From Paragonimus westermani (taxonomy: Eukaryota > Platyhelminthes > Trematoda > Plagiorchiida > Troglotrematidae), in the NCBI GenBank assembly GCA_008508345.1, contig QNGE01000118.1, positions 86,034-150,033 of the forward strand: a DNA stretch of 64,000 bases, written 5' to 3'. Under the pieces are notes generated by a model, which saw only the letters and a program-made list of their open reading frames with translations, was not told where the DNA came from and did not search any database. This document shows positions 12,601 to 25,226 of this stretch, one piece after another; the stretch's first letter is position 1; every line of letters begins with the position of its first letter. The position numbers and the translations under genes were made by a program.

Positions 12601-15579
12601 GGCTTCTGTCTGAATAGAACCAACAAGCCAGGAAAGCCGAGATGATTCAGGCACACTCAGTCCGCAACTCTTCGTTGGGTTGTGGTATGTGCTACATTAG
12701 AAGTACCAATTAGCCGGTGTGTACTCATACGGTGAAGCACATCCTGAGGTAACTAAATAAGCAGTAGGAGGCCACTAACGCAAATATACTTACCGAACAC
12801 CGAGATGCAAATAATATCATCGCCGTGCACCTGCAGGAAACAAAAATTGAGTGGCAAACCCACCTACTTGCTGAAGAACCCTCAGTCGAGCAAATACCCT
12901 CAGCCCTTAGTTTACAGGAGCACTCCATGCTGATATTGCAGATGCCTTGGCAAGCAGTTAAAATTTGATAGGTTCAGACAGCCGAGTTCTTATAAAGCGG
13001 ATAACTATCACATATTCACTTATAATGACGTCCAGTTCAAGCATTCTTTCTGCCTAATGTCATGCGGTTTGAATAGCTGTATACCACTACACCACATCCA
13101 ATATTGTGTATCAATTTTTACTGGCGGGATGTCCTGTGCACTGCTTGCAATTGCGATGAGATGGTTCAGATTTTGTCTGGACGTATCGTTACACACTTTT
13201 CGTTTGCCTTGGAAAGACAATGTTTGTCAACGGTAATGATTGTTTCTAAATGAAAAATCCCGGGTTAAAAGTAACGCTCGAGTACATCTCAATTTCTGTC
13301 AGGAAACCAACGTGACCATTCCGTTCCAAATGAATGGATTTTGCGAAGCTGACAAAAGGTCTTCATAACAATAATTTTGATTCCGTTTTGTTCTGTGAAA
13401 GTCGCTCTTTTTCCTAGATACGATAGAGACTGCCGATAATGATACATGATTTATAGACTGTCATGTAATTCCGATTGCCTGATGAATGTTACCGTTTTTC
13501 AATTGAAACCATGTCAAAATTTGCCAACCATTTTTATCCACGCAAGAACAGTAGATAAAATCTGGTAGAGGTTTGTATTAAGAGTACTCAACCTGTACTT
13601 AGGGAAAACCGTAAATTGAAGGTTACGCTAATCCAATCGAAACAAATCAACTCAAAACAATCCAATAAAATTGATCTGAGGTTAGTAACCAGATAGCTTG
13701 CCAGTATTCTGCTGGATACCTCGGACTCACTGACGTCTGCAGATGAGTGAACTTACCCGGCATGCACAGCAAACTAATTTACATCAGGTTCATAGATTGC
13801 TTTAGAAGTACTGCGCGTTACTTTGCATTTCTTGTAAGCGCTGCTGATATCTTCACTGACTCACTGGTTTAATTGTGTCTGAGAAGTGTTGTATGGAGAA
13901 GCCTAGACAGTCGACCATCGCTTCCAGGTTCCACTGTAGACTGTTCATGTGGTAGGAGGTTTAATTCGTCTATAACCAGTAAGTATTTCAAGTACCTGGC
14001 AACAACTGTGGATCTGATTGTATCCGTCTGGGAGATTTTGAGCCCAAAACCCAGTCCTAACGTTCGTTTGTTTCCAGAGTTACGGTGAAATGATATCCAA
14101 ATGCATATTATGCAATTTGTGTAGCGGTTGTACGTGTGTAGGTCTTTCATCTTCAGTTTCACAGGAAGTGTATTTGTTGAACAGCCGGGATGTTTTCGAA
14201 AAAAGAATTGAACAAATTAACCAAACTGGCTAGACAATGGATGGTGACATCCATCAGATCCATTACTACCCAACTGTGTTGTTCGTTAGTTTGTTTAGAA
14301 AAATATTTTTCTCAGCTCGCCTAGTTGTTCTTGCCGTATTTATAACTTATTGGTTTCAGATTTTATGACACAACGTTGTTTTTTTTTGAACCACCCGTAA
14401 CTCACTTTAGCAGTTTGCATTCAGGCTGATTAGCTTATGTCTACTTTGGTTTTTGCAAGTACTTACACTGACAGATATGGGGGCAATAATGCGCATTATC
14501 AAACTTACCACCAAATTCGTGATATATATATGACGTGGGTGCGAAAGTGTTAAAGAGAATCTTTAGAATGCAATTTCTGTCCTGTTGTTGCTCCACAGTA
14601 AAAAGTCTGAATAGGAGGAAAACATAGAGGAATGCGAAAGCTGTGAACAATTATGGAAGGGTTCAACCTAAGGCAGAAGAATAGTTGGACACCTCTCAAC
14701 AAGCGTAGGTACAGTGAGCTCATAATGAATTAGTCATAATGCTTTTTGTTCAAGTCTGTTTCTGTGTGGTCAATTAACCAATTGCAGGATGCAAAATTAC
14801 TATCATTCTTACTCCTGCTGGTTCAAAGCTGTGCGATACCAAGCCGGTATACATGAGCTAACTGTATCGTATAGCCACACGGTCGCCTAGCGCATAAAGA
14901 AACATTCCAGAAAAATAAACAATGGCTGGCTGTTGAAATGTATAAATGAGATCTGGGAATTAATTGAACAGTCATATGTTGTTAGTGGAGAGTTTGAACC
15001 TACAACATTGTATGAGTCGTCGCATTTCCAGGTTTAATAATCTGAAATGTTTGCTGAATTGCGTTATTTAAAACAGTGAAGTAGAATAGTCGCCAAGGGA
15101 TTAAGTCTGTGCATCACTTTGACACATTTTCCAGCATGCATTTGCAAAACCGCTTATTCACATGCTTTATAATCTGTGATCTGAGGAATGATGACCCTGT
15201 GGCAGACAGTGATTGATAAATACACAGAAAATGATGCCACAATATAGAGAAAACAGCGTAGTGTATAATCTACATACAGCAAACTTCTGTGATTAAAAAC
15301 GTTTACATCAAAACGTCATGCAGTAACAAGGCTGTAATGTGGCAAATCCGAAAGTTACTTTGTTGAGGCTTTCAGAGCTTAGGACTGCTACCGCCTGAAT
15401 TCTCTAAGTATAGCTTTCTGACATTGAACGTATAAAAAATCACAAATTATTCAGATACTGCACTTTTCAAACAAAATAGAGTTTATCCATGTCGATCTTA
15501 TTGGAGACTGTATTGGTAATAAAGAATGATAGATTCGATAATTTGGAGGAGGACAGTAGCAATACCGTGAAATATGGCT
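9634..15579. other. Non-coding stretch, nothing recognised
   Basis: Only short, mutually overlapping open frames are present on both strands. I saw no conserved motif, no tandem array and no RNA gene. The stretch is either intergenic or, if the candidate plus-strand exons on either side are real, intronic. Confidence 0.5.
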
Positions 15580-15655
15580 GGATTCGAACCAGAGAAACCA
15601 CAACCAAACGCACGACTGAACTAACACCTGAGTTACCGCACTAAGCCAGAAGCTT
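15570..15655 (-). repeat. tRNA-derived element with Pol III A and B boxes
   Basis: On the minus strand TGGCTTAGTGCGG (15648-15636) fits the A box of a tRNA promoter, TRGCNNAGYNGG, with one extra base. GGTTCGAATCC (15590-15580) is a perfect B box. The B box sits in a hairpin with a 4-bp stem, CTGG against CCAG, like a T arm. The box-to-box start distance is 58 bases, a little longer than in a normal short tRNA. The acceptor and anticodon stems do not fold well, so this is not a working tRNA gene. A SINE head or a tRNA pseudogene is the best reading. The SINE body and tail cannot be delimited from one copy. Confidence 0.5.
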
Positions 15656-15803
15656 AGAAATGCCAGTTTCGGTCTTGCTCCCGGGTAAACCTACTGCGTT
15701 ATATATAATGCAACAAATGGTTTAGCAGATTAACTGCCAAAGCCGGTTTTCTCAATCGGTACACCGATGGGCTTTAAACTTGTGAAATTTTCCAGCCCCG
15801 ACG

Positions 15804-15876
15804 TGGCTTTGTAGGTCGGACGGCGGTGCATTTACCAATTCTAAGTAGCTACTTTTGACATCGGTTCAAATTTTGG
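15804..15876 (+). repeat. Weak tRNA-like A/B box pair
   Basis: TGGCTTTGTAGG (15804-15815) resembles an A box with one mismatch. GGTTCAAATTTTGG (15863-15876) resembles a degraded B box. Their starts are 59 bases apart, almost the same spacing as in the clear element on the other strand about 150 bases away. It may be a decayed relative of that element. Chance similarity is possible. Confidence 0.25.
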
Positions 15877-15944
15877 CGAAGACCGTTTTTTCACATTTGC
15901 ATCTTTTGTAATCATCCAGAATCCGATGTAAGACTGACTGTTTG

Positions 15945-16013
15945 TTAGCTACAGGGAGTTAGCCTGTGGTACAGTTTATATGAAAACAGACTGTATACAA
16001 CGGTTCAAATTCC
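15945..16013 (+). repeat. Weak tRNA-like A/B box pair
   Basis: TTAGCTACAGGG starts at 15945 and GGTTCAAATTCC spans 16002-16013. They resemble A and B boxes with a start-to-start distance of 57 bases. The B-like box has one extra T. It is the third such pair within 450 bases, which suggests nested or tandem insertion of tRNA-derived elements. Taken alone it is weak. Confidence 0.25.
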
Positions 16014-16503
16014 AAGCAACAATACTTACGATGAAATTTTCTGATGGGCAGTTTTAGTTTAAACCTTCACCTAAATTATTATCTCGAATAATATAAAGCG
16101 TCGCCTAAATCATCTGTGGAGGCATCAGAAATTCGCACTGACAGTAAATTTTCTCAGGATAACATTTAGTCCAGCCCGTGATTACTGAAGGCACAACCGT
16201 TTGAAATAGATTTTAATGAAATTTGTATGAAAAAATCTGCGCAGTTTACAACAAACTGTTAGGCCTGCCACACGCCGTAATCAATATTCCGAAAGGGTGG
16301 CCGAAAAGAAGGTTGGGCTGATTCAGTCAACATTTCCGAAAATGTGGGGCTATCATTTCTCAGAATCCTATTCGCTGTTACAGGTCTCATGAGGAGTACA
16401 GTTTACACAAGCAACCACCCGTCAGAAGTTTAATTTAAAATGTTATTTGTTTTTATTTCCCAGGCAACTAAAAGGTAAATCAAATGTTTTTCTTTCGTTT
16501 CAG

Positions 16504-16635
16504 AAGAGACAAGTTCTTAAAGATTTCCAAGCCAGCAGTAAACACAAACAAGCAGGAAAATGCGAGTTCCCGTTATGGTTTAGATGACAGTGAATGGGTA
16601 GTAGAAGCGCAATCAATGCATCGAGTAAACGAGCG
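16504..16635 (+). CDS. Candidate internal exon, unidentified protein
   Basis: A strong acceptor (TTTCTTTCGTTTCAG, ending at 16503) and a strong donor (GTGAGT at 16636) bound 132 bases. Only one of the three plus-strand frames is fully open, with 43 codons. It starts with one base of a split codon and ends with two. The translation includes RDKFLKISKPAV and SSRYGLDDSEWVVEA. It is polar and protein-like, but I cannot name it. Just upstream, another strong acceptor (TTTTTATTTCCCAG, ending at 16463) is followed 11 bases later by GTAAAT. That arrangement would allow a very small exon or alternative acceptors. No neighbouring exon was confirmed, so this stays a candidate. Confidence 0.35.
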
Positions 16636-19600
16636 GTGAGTTAATGTCAGTCATGCTCAGCATGCATTGTTGTGCTCAAATAGATAGCCCCAACCTCTTA
16701 GCCGTGGGCAACAGATGCTTCAAAGTTGAGGCGATGAACGTCTGAAGTGTTACAAACGACGTAGTGATCACGTGCATAATCTTTTCACGGATCGGATCCG
16801 ATGAACATTGCAAAGGCATCCATTCGTATTTAACAATATTTAACAAGCCTAAGTGACAGAATATTAGGCCATTCTGTTCTGAAGAAAAAAAATTTCTCGT
16901 GAGAGAGAAAGCTTTGAAAAACGGATGCTGACCCCAAGTAAACCATTAGAATCAAGCAATGTAGACCGTTTGAACAAGATTGTAAAACACAAGTAGCTTT
17001 AATTCGAAATGTTTGCCATCTCTCACATAAATAGATAGTGCCATTCATCCTTGTTGTTTCACAATATTCGAACACCCTGCCAATGTTGTTTCAGTAATCT
17101 GGATGGCTTTGGCAATTCATTTGATCTGCTCCATATCTGACCTAAATTGGGACAGGTGACATGGAAGAAAACGTGAGGATGATAACGGGATTTTAGGCCT
17201 GATTTCTGTAGAAATAATTTATACCAACAGAATAACAAATGTAATATTATCTAATACGCGACCTGCCAGATTTTCCCAGGTGATCAGAAGTATTTTCGAA
17301 CTCGTCCTTTATAAAAACATTCGCCTCCTCCAATCCAATCTTTTCTTGACAGAAGAAGATGCATGATTTATGGCAGAGTGTAAAAGTCATTACTTTGTTC
17401 ACTGAACCATTGCGACATCAGATGAATATAACAAAATTTTTACGTTATGCAGCGCCCAGCGTTTTTGTGTGAAGTTCGGTATCAAGTGGATCACGCTGCT
17501 CGTTCAACCGTTTATGACGTATGTGCTTCAAGTCGGTCTGTTCAAAAAAATACTTTCATCTGAACCGCCTAAGATTCAGGGAATTGTCTCTTTAGGCGAT
17601 ATATCATAAATTCTTTGGCTTGTTTTAATCTTGACACCAAAGTACATTGGAGTTCTAGTGCAACGAATATCGTTCTACTGCACATATGATTTTTTGTTGG
17701 AAAATGATGACGGCTGACTACTTTTAACGGTAGGGAACGCAGTTAGTTCAGCATCACACACTTCGAAAAAATAAACTTGACAGTTTGAGACGATTTGAAT
17801 GAGTGCATTTTAAAATTTCACTACGTTCGTATATGAGGTCAAAGATTGTTAATATTACCAACATGGGAAATCATCGAGCGTTGGGGCGTTCGTGATCCAA
17901 TCAGAAACAAAAACATTCTCGCAATCTTGTACTCTTCAGCAAGCGCTTTCTCGGGCACTGTTGGTTAAACAAAGTGACGAGGTTTAGCTAAGCAAGAACA
18001 CAATAGTCAGTATTCAGAGCCTACTGATATTTCCATCCGTTGCGCAGCATTGCTCAGGGAGGGATTCGTGAACCCATAACGGCATAAATGAGTAGTGTAA
18101 CGTATTCAGGTAGAGATCCGAAAGACAACTTGAGCGGTTAAACTCAGATGTCACCCAGGAAAGTGTCAGTCATCCAGCAGTTTCATACCATTCCCGTGAT
18201 TTTAACCAAAAATACTCGTTAAGTCTTTGAGACAGTTTCAAGTTCACCTACCAACCGACTACTAAAGTAATCGGTAAAACCAACACATCGTCTGACTCGC
18301 CAAGTTCATTTGCTACAGTGAGCATTTTATACCCAACTGTATCGATCCGTTCAGTCCGTAATTCGATGACCGTTCATATTCAACTGTTATTCCAGTCACA
18401 CTGTGCTGGTTACCTCTGTATAAAATAGACACAAAGACAAGTCCGTTTCTCGTCCCTAATTTCTGTCACAATAGACTACTCACTCCACTTTATCTTTTAT
18501 TTGCCCAGAACTATCGTCAAAAAGTACAATTTTTGGGGGGTTTTCGTTAGCGTTCTTCTCCAGCGGAATGTATTACCAATAGCTCTCTCACTGATTCTTA
18601 ATAGAGGCAGAGCATCGAGGTATCGCCGCCTGCATATATCTGTATTACCTCCGTAAAGAACTGCACACGACCAGATTATCGACCGATAGACCATGTACAT
18701 CAGAATGACCAATCAGAAAATCAGAAAACTACATCTGAGCATGTGTTCAAGCGATATTCCCCCCAATCAACCAGATACGTATATTTTTATTCAGTTCGCG
18801 CAGGACTCGTTTCGTGTACTGAACTCTTACGTTTCACTATCGCCCCTTATCCACTATGGTAACCATAAGCTATTCTTGTGGTTATTTGCTAACCTAGAAA
18901 ATTCGACACACTTTCGACTGGTACTGTTTCCCATGTCGCCTAGTAAGCATTGCCAATCTCACGATTTTTTCTTCTCTTGGCTGCAACTGTTCACTCTAAA
19001 GATACCGGAATTAAGCAGTTCCTCTGATTACGAGGATTTGAGAAGATGTGTTGATGAATTGTGAAATAAACTTTGTCCTTGTAGGGTCACAGGTTAACAG
19101 TTCCGCAGGAGGGGTTTTGAACAGGTTGTTGAGTGGGGACGTTACACATTCCTTTCCGGTAGAAAAAAGCACTGGATGATAGAACAATGCAACTAATGTG
19201 AGAAAGGTTCCATTACACGTGTGCATCGCACAGACTATTATCACGTTAATTTATTTATAAATACCTACAAGTTGCAGGCATCTATTGATATCAGGGGTGT
19301 GAGAGATTCGGAATGCTAGTTTAGATGAAACGGGGTTAATAGCTATCTCACGATCAACAACAGTGAGGTTCATGATAAACTTTTGAAATCGCACTTGGAA
19401 GACTAACCGTATTTTATAAGTTTAATTAGATTACCCTTATGCAATAAAAACTTTCACAATAATTAGAAGACGACAGTCCAGCTTTCTGAAAAGTTAAATG
19501 ATTACCGGTTCGTGTGCGACGACCATTTTGTGTATATTTTCCAAGTTATCCCAGAAGCTCTTTAATTCAGTTACGTTAATTCAGACCAAAGCAGAATATG

Positions 19601-20654
19601 AGTATATGTTTTTATGTTTCACCACCCGAGGATTAATGAGCTTAAATGAGACTGATGCCTACATTCTCGATCTTTCGTATTTGGATGGTCACTTGACTAT
19701 ATCGATTCTATGAGGCATTGCGTGAGAGAGATCTTCGTAACGACAAAGAACTTCACAAACAATAAACTTGAAATTCACTGAGTAAATACGAACGAGAAGC
19801 CTAGAATGACTGGCTCAAATCCTATTTAATTGGTAGACAATGACACGCGTTTGTTTGGCTGCGTCTGTCAATAGTTACGTTGCCGTTTCGGTTCAACAGG
19901 ACTGGGAAATGTATTTTATTCCATCTTCGAGAGAAGAAAATAAGAACGTCCTAAATGGTAAGCAGGATAACAAGTGTTCAAAAAATTAGTCCAAAAAATA
20001 CCAGAGAGACATGCGAATGTGTTATGACGAATTAATATGACACTGAAATCAGGATACAGATCTAATCAAACAAACTGTACTTCAATTATGACCACTTGGA
20101 CAATATTTCTTACTATGTTGAATGTAAATGGATAATCTAGTAGCCTGACAGCGAACGAATTACGCGTGATATATGTATTGTCAGTTTTTCAGGTATCTAC
20201 AATAGACGGTTCACATATTAACACGAATGAGCAAAGAGAAGAGAAACGAAAGTGGAAATGTCAAAGCACACAGTCACTATCATAGTCGTGTTATGAGCAA
20301 TTGCACAAATCACGCTATATTTCTTCAAACCCGCGAAAAGCAACAACTTCGGCGTCGGAAAAGCATTTCAACTTTTGCATACACTTGAGCTGCTTAACGC
20401 TGACGCGGTTTGCACGTAGGCATATATATCAAAATAGAACTCAAGATTTGCAATGCTTTAAAAGAACTTGTGAAACTTCAGTTTCGATCGACTCAGGTGT
20501 CTCATATGCTTAATGTTTCATTTCTGTCGTGAATGTGGCCCCCAAAACTGGTCCTAGTATCAAACTCGTTGTGGATGCCTAAATTTGTCCATGAGTTGCT
20601 ACCCTTTGGCAGAACGGATGCAGAAATTTGAAACACTGAGTTCCCTTCATCCAG
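16636..20654. other. Non-coding stretch, nothing firm
   Basis: Open frames reach 123 codons (18693-19064, plus) but carry no motif I know and are opposed by others on the minus strand. The frame at 18497-18712 (minus) faintly resembles the C-terminal end of a non-LTR retrotransposon polymerase and is treated in the findings. No RNA gene was recognised. Confidence 0.45.
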
Positions 20655-20832
20655 TTCATCAGGACAGCAAGGAGACATACACTGCCGTAGCAATGAAACC
20701 TGATTGCAACTAAGTGAATCCGTTCATTTCATTGTTTTGACGCTTAACCTATATAACGGAATGTTTTATGCAACCGACAGATGAGAGTAAACGAAATGCT
20801 TGCAATGTATGTCTTCTTGCTGTCCTGAAGAA
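20655..20832. repeat. 31-base inverted repeat with 116-base spacer
   Basis: The minus strand of 20655-20685 and the plus strand of 20802-20832 agree at 28 of 31 positions, with no gap. Both contain TTGCTGTCCTGA. Similarity fades quickly outside the 31 bases. Both arms lie inside open frames reading QCMSPCCPDE (minus) and QCMSSCCPEE (plus), and two of the three differences change the residue. The match is far too long for chance. It could be a pair of opposed copies of a dispersed repeat, the ends of a small inverted-repeat element, or a local inverted duplication. No target-site duplication was evident. Confidence 0.6.
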
Positions 20833-23800
20833 TGGTTACAAACAATACTGATAAATTCAGCAAAGGAAACAATCAGCATTAACGAGTCAGCACCAAAAGA
20901 AGTCCTTTCTTTGTGGCGGGTTTTCGAATCCAAAACTAGATTTGTAACTTTGAAGGTATCTTTAAGGTTGCTCGTGCCTTCAAAGTGAAAGATATCGTCA
21001 ACTAATAGAAGCGTGAGTTAACGGGGGTTAACAACAAGAATTTGGTCACAAGAAAGCAATAAAGGAGCCCTTTAAATAGCGCACTGCGGAGGTTCAAAAA
21101 TATTCCCGGCGTCTTTCAGTTTGATGTTTCTAGGCTTATGAGATCGAATCTAGGCCACTCTTAGCTTAAGACCGAAAATATATATAGCTTCATACTGAGT
21201 AAATTTGTTCAAATGCCACTGTTTTTAGTTTGATATTCTGAGACACACAATGAATATGGGAAACGAAGGAAAATTTAATTAGATGAGGGTTAGCGGCTCA
21301 TAGCCTACGGAGATTGAAACTGATAAGGTGAAAGGACTTGGAACCGGTTCGGTCCATCTTCAGGTCTAGTATTTCGAATGCACGCTGAACAAACATCTAC
21401 TCAGTACGTTGATTATGTTGCTGATCATGCCGGACAACACTAACGCTAGGGACACATTGAACCTACGCTGTAATTACCAACGTATACCACGTTGTCTGTG
21501 GTAACAAAAGTTCTTTTGGAAATAATACAAAAATGAGATCGAAAGACCATTTTTGGAGCGCTTTTCAGGCGCAAACTTAGGTGGATTTTCTCTATCGCAA
21601 AGGTTCGTGCATTTGTTGCTAATACTATCCACATTGTGGATTTTTATCCCACGGAAGTTTTTTGATAGTTACCACTAAGAGCTTAAACCGAATAATAAGC
21701 ACTGTACGAACGATGAATTTATCCCGACCTTTGTAAGATTGCTGTCAGAACGACGATGGAGGAATTTGGAATATTTCGGACTTAAATAAAAATAGAAATT
21801 ACTCAGTGTAGTTAAATCCCTTTCGTTCTAGGAATTTCATTCAGTTGCGGATTCATCAAAAGCAGTCAGGTTATAGAAAATTTAAAAAAATTGAAATAAT
21901 GTATTGCTGAGCATTTTGCTCCATGATTTGAACTTACTCGTCGAGAACTGAAGTCATAAGAACCAATTTCATGCAACAGACTTACATACTTTTGGGTCTA
22001 CACTGTGCGCTTGTATGCAAATAATTCGAGGAGGTACACACTTACAGACCCTATTTGAACAACTGGAAGCGTGATTCAATACGATCTATAACGTGAAAGT
22101 TGTTCGAACGGACAGATAACCACGGATGCTTGCACAGCAGCATTCAATGAATGGTTTCTTCCGTAATCGTCTCATAATCCACTGCAGATTTGACGAAGAC
22201 ACAAGTTAAATGGAGTGGCCAACTTTCAAAGATGATGATTAACGGAAATGTCAAACAGATAGTTGAGGATCAGTAGTGTAGTCGTTCTTGATAAGTTGCC
22301 ACTGTCGCTGTAGTCCTAAATTCATAAGCGATGCACATAGGTTGTGTGCACAGTATGTAATTTGACCGATTAGAATGAATTCTCACTGTATGTTCTCCTG
22401 ACTTAATTCCACGCGCTTTTGATAGCCTGCCATTTTATTTTGTCGTTTTTTAAAAGTCACCTTGGTGAGATGACCAACCAAAGACACCTCCTGAGTTAAC
22501 TAGGCTTCATTGGTAAGGATGATACTAATGCAACAGCTGACTTTTCGACATGACAGTAAATAACGGTAATTGACAAGCATGCGGAAGATAGGGTCGAAAA
22601 GTGCTTAACTCGTATTTTAGCTCCATTACGTGAGTGTAAATAGGGGCGTGACTAATATTTCAATTCAAAGTTAAAACAAAACTCTTTATTCACCCCAGTA
22701 ATTGGACACACGTTCCTTCATTCAAGTCGTGTCCGGTCTCAGCATTCATTCACCGTTCACTCGATTACCAGGTTTCTGTTTCAGTAAGCACCTCATCAAT
22801 GAGGAAACGATCGGGGTCTATAGGTTGCTTTTGCCAATGCATCACCTTAGATATTCCCTGGTTGTTGCTGCATATACTGTGTATTTTGTAGATTACAGTT
22901 ATCATGTCAAAACACCAAACGTTTGCCAAGATATAGACCCACAATTGGCATTAATTGATCACAAAGCGATTTAATATGTATTCAAATGGTTTGCTTTTCA
23001 TTCACAAAAACAGTTTGGGCTTTTTCACCAAATAGAACTCCTCAGATCACCAAGCTGCTCATATGATCATGTGCCAGTGGTCTGATTACAAAAGTTGCCG
23101 CAGGAAGTGTTTGAATATTACGGATCATTTAAATCGCTTCGCTTTCATCACGGAATAAAACTTCGTGCTCCTGACCCCGTAAGCAAATGGCGGGGAATGT
23201 TTTAGAATGCGTCCAGATGTGGAATTTGAAAGTTTCACTAGGGAGTGACTCTTGTTAGTACGCAAACCATGCCTTCATATACCTACGTTGCATACCATTG
23301 TTACATTAGTCAAAGTAACAAGCCCCCCTACCTTCTGGCTTGCGCTTTCTAGTGATGATTTTCATCGTCTACAATAAAGTGATTCACCGTGGTTTCAATC
23401 CTTTAAGAACACTACCTAAACGTTTTACTGTTTAAACTCGCTGCACAGATGGTCAAAGTCCCGCATCGACCAAAATCCGCCAACTGCACTAAAGTACAGA
23501 TTCCTAACAGAACAAATAGGATTGTATTCAAACGTTATAAAGTGAGCGGTGGGCAACACCCACCAGCATACATTAGTCACAATGGTCACTAATGGTAATC
23601 TTTTCAAGTGGAGTACGACGCAACAGATAAATCGCGTCATACTATTAGCCCAAACATTAAACAGACGCAGCAACCTCCACTAGCTTAACGTTTGTGTAAT
23701 CATAATTTTCCTTCATTCTTGTTATCCGCCGGTACGTGAATTTGTCATGCAAACGAATTCGCACCCAACATCGTTGATTTTCAATCTAACGAGCGACGAC

Positions 23801-25149
23801 GAATACTTTAAAACTGTCAAAAGTCTAGCCAAAAAATAAACAACTGCAGTTTTCGTGAAGGAACGTGAACGATTAGTCAAAAATTTTCAGATTTTAGCCA
23901 TATAAAACGGGGTGGTATTGGGGACTTTCAGTGGAAGTTGTTGTGAGTTAATTTACTAATCACATTGTTAATTGAGCCTGCAATTCTACATCCCCAGCAC
24001 GAACCGAACTTTGTCCACAGTTTACACAGTCAATAATGTGTCACCGTTAAAGTTCGAATTGTATTCTCACAATTAAAAATTATACGATATTTTCTACCTT
24101 TAAACCAATTCATTGTAGGTCTCCTGTTAGTGTCCCTCGCGCAATGAAACAATGTTTTAACCAGTACCTCATCTAATTTATCTTTCAAGCCGTCTTCACT
24201 TGTAACTTGTGTTGGAAATAAATTCAAACTTCTGAGTTTTGAGTACTCTGATTACTGTAGGTGAGATCTTGGCAACAATTAGAAACTACTCACGACCACG
24301 TATACTACGAGTGCAACCGACACACTCAGCTAAGTACATGGACGTAGACAGTTAGATAAATATTTATCACGCAAGATGTCATCCACGTTTATTTTACTGC
24401 GCATTCCATTTTTTCGATAGAGCTCTGGAAAGTATATTAGAAAGGTTCGTTGTTTCCAAGGTGGACTAGAATATTTCGTGCTAAGGGATTTTATCTGACA
24501 GAAGCTTCGAGAACACGGAAATGCATCAGCAGTTCCTTAAGGGTGACGCCATTGTGCGCATGCCTACCGTGCAATGCGCAGCAATTTCAACAGATAGAGA
24601 ACTCGCAGATAAGGAAGCTCAATGAAATGAGCACGCTTGCAGTGTTCTTCTCTTAACTTATCGCTGCCTTCATTTTTTTTCAAATAGGCGCCATTCGCGC
24701 ACCCAAAAATTGCAGTAGAACTTCCTTTCAGTGACCACCTTCTGTGACTGTCCTAATTGAAGCACGGCCAAAACAAATTCATTTGGATTCACTGTCACGA
24801 TTATCCAAAAACTTGCGTCATATACGACTGACAAGAATGCATGACCTTATCGTTATTTAGGCTTAACAAGATGATCCACCCTATGAACGACCCTATTCAT
24901 ATTGGAATACTTTTTTCTAGACTTTTTTTATTACGACACAACTAGTGGCAGACATTTAGCGTATCTGCAGAAAGTCGTAATTTGTCTAAACGGTCTGCTT
25001 CTTTCAAGTTGAACATCACACATTTGATCGCAGCATTCGCATTTCGATAGAATTTCCAGCCGGCTTCTTTATGTCAATAATGTATTGGTTTTAGTAACAA
25101 CAGATGAATCCTTAGGTGAAATGCATAGTGATGTATAATTTCATTTCAT
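20833..25149. other. Non-coding stretch, nothing recognised
   Basis: Short frames occur on both strands without family motifs. A TAGCGGCTCA/GGTTCGGTCC pair at 21291-21355 looks faintly tRNA-like in spacing but fits the boxes poorly. No gene, RNA or array can be supported. Confidence 0.5.
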
Positions 25150-25226
25150 TACCGCATACATACGGTAACCCCAAGACTAACATTAAGAACAAGATTATTA
25201 TCTTGATTCACTTCGGTGAATCAAGA
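25150..25226. other. Paired hairpins, one with a TTCG loop
   Basis: The second hairpin (25201-25226) has 11-bp arms, TCTTGATTCAC and its exact complement, closing a TTCG loop with a C-G pair. In RNA this is the very stable cUUCGg tetraloop. A smaller hairpin 30 bases upstream (25150-25169) pairs TTACCG with CGGTAA around an 8-base loop. Because the long arms are perfectly complementary, a hairpin would form on either strand, but only the plus strand gives UUCG. No gene is recognised beside it, so its role is unknown. Confidence 0.6.

Noticed and set aside
21291..21355. Plus-strand A/B-box-like pair
   Set aside because: The spacing is tRNA-like, but both boxes have several mismatches or a missing base.
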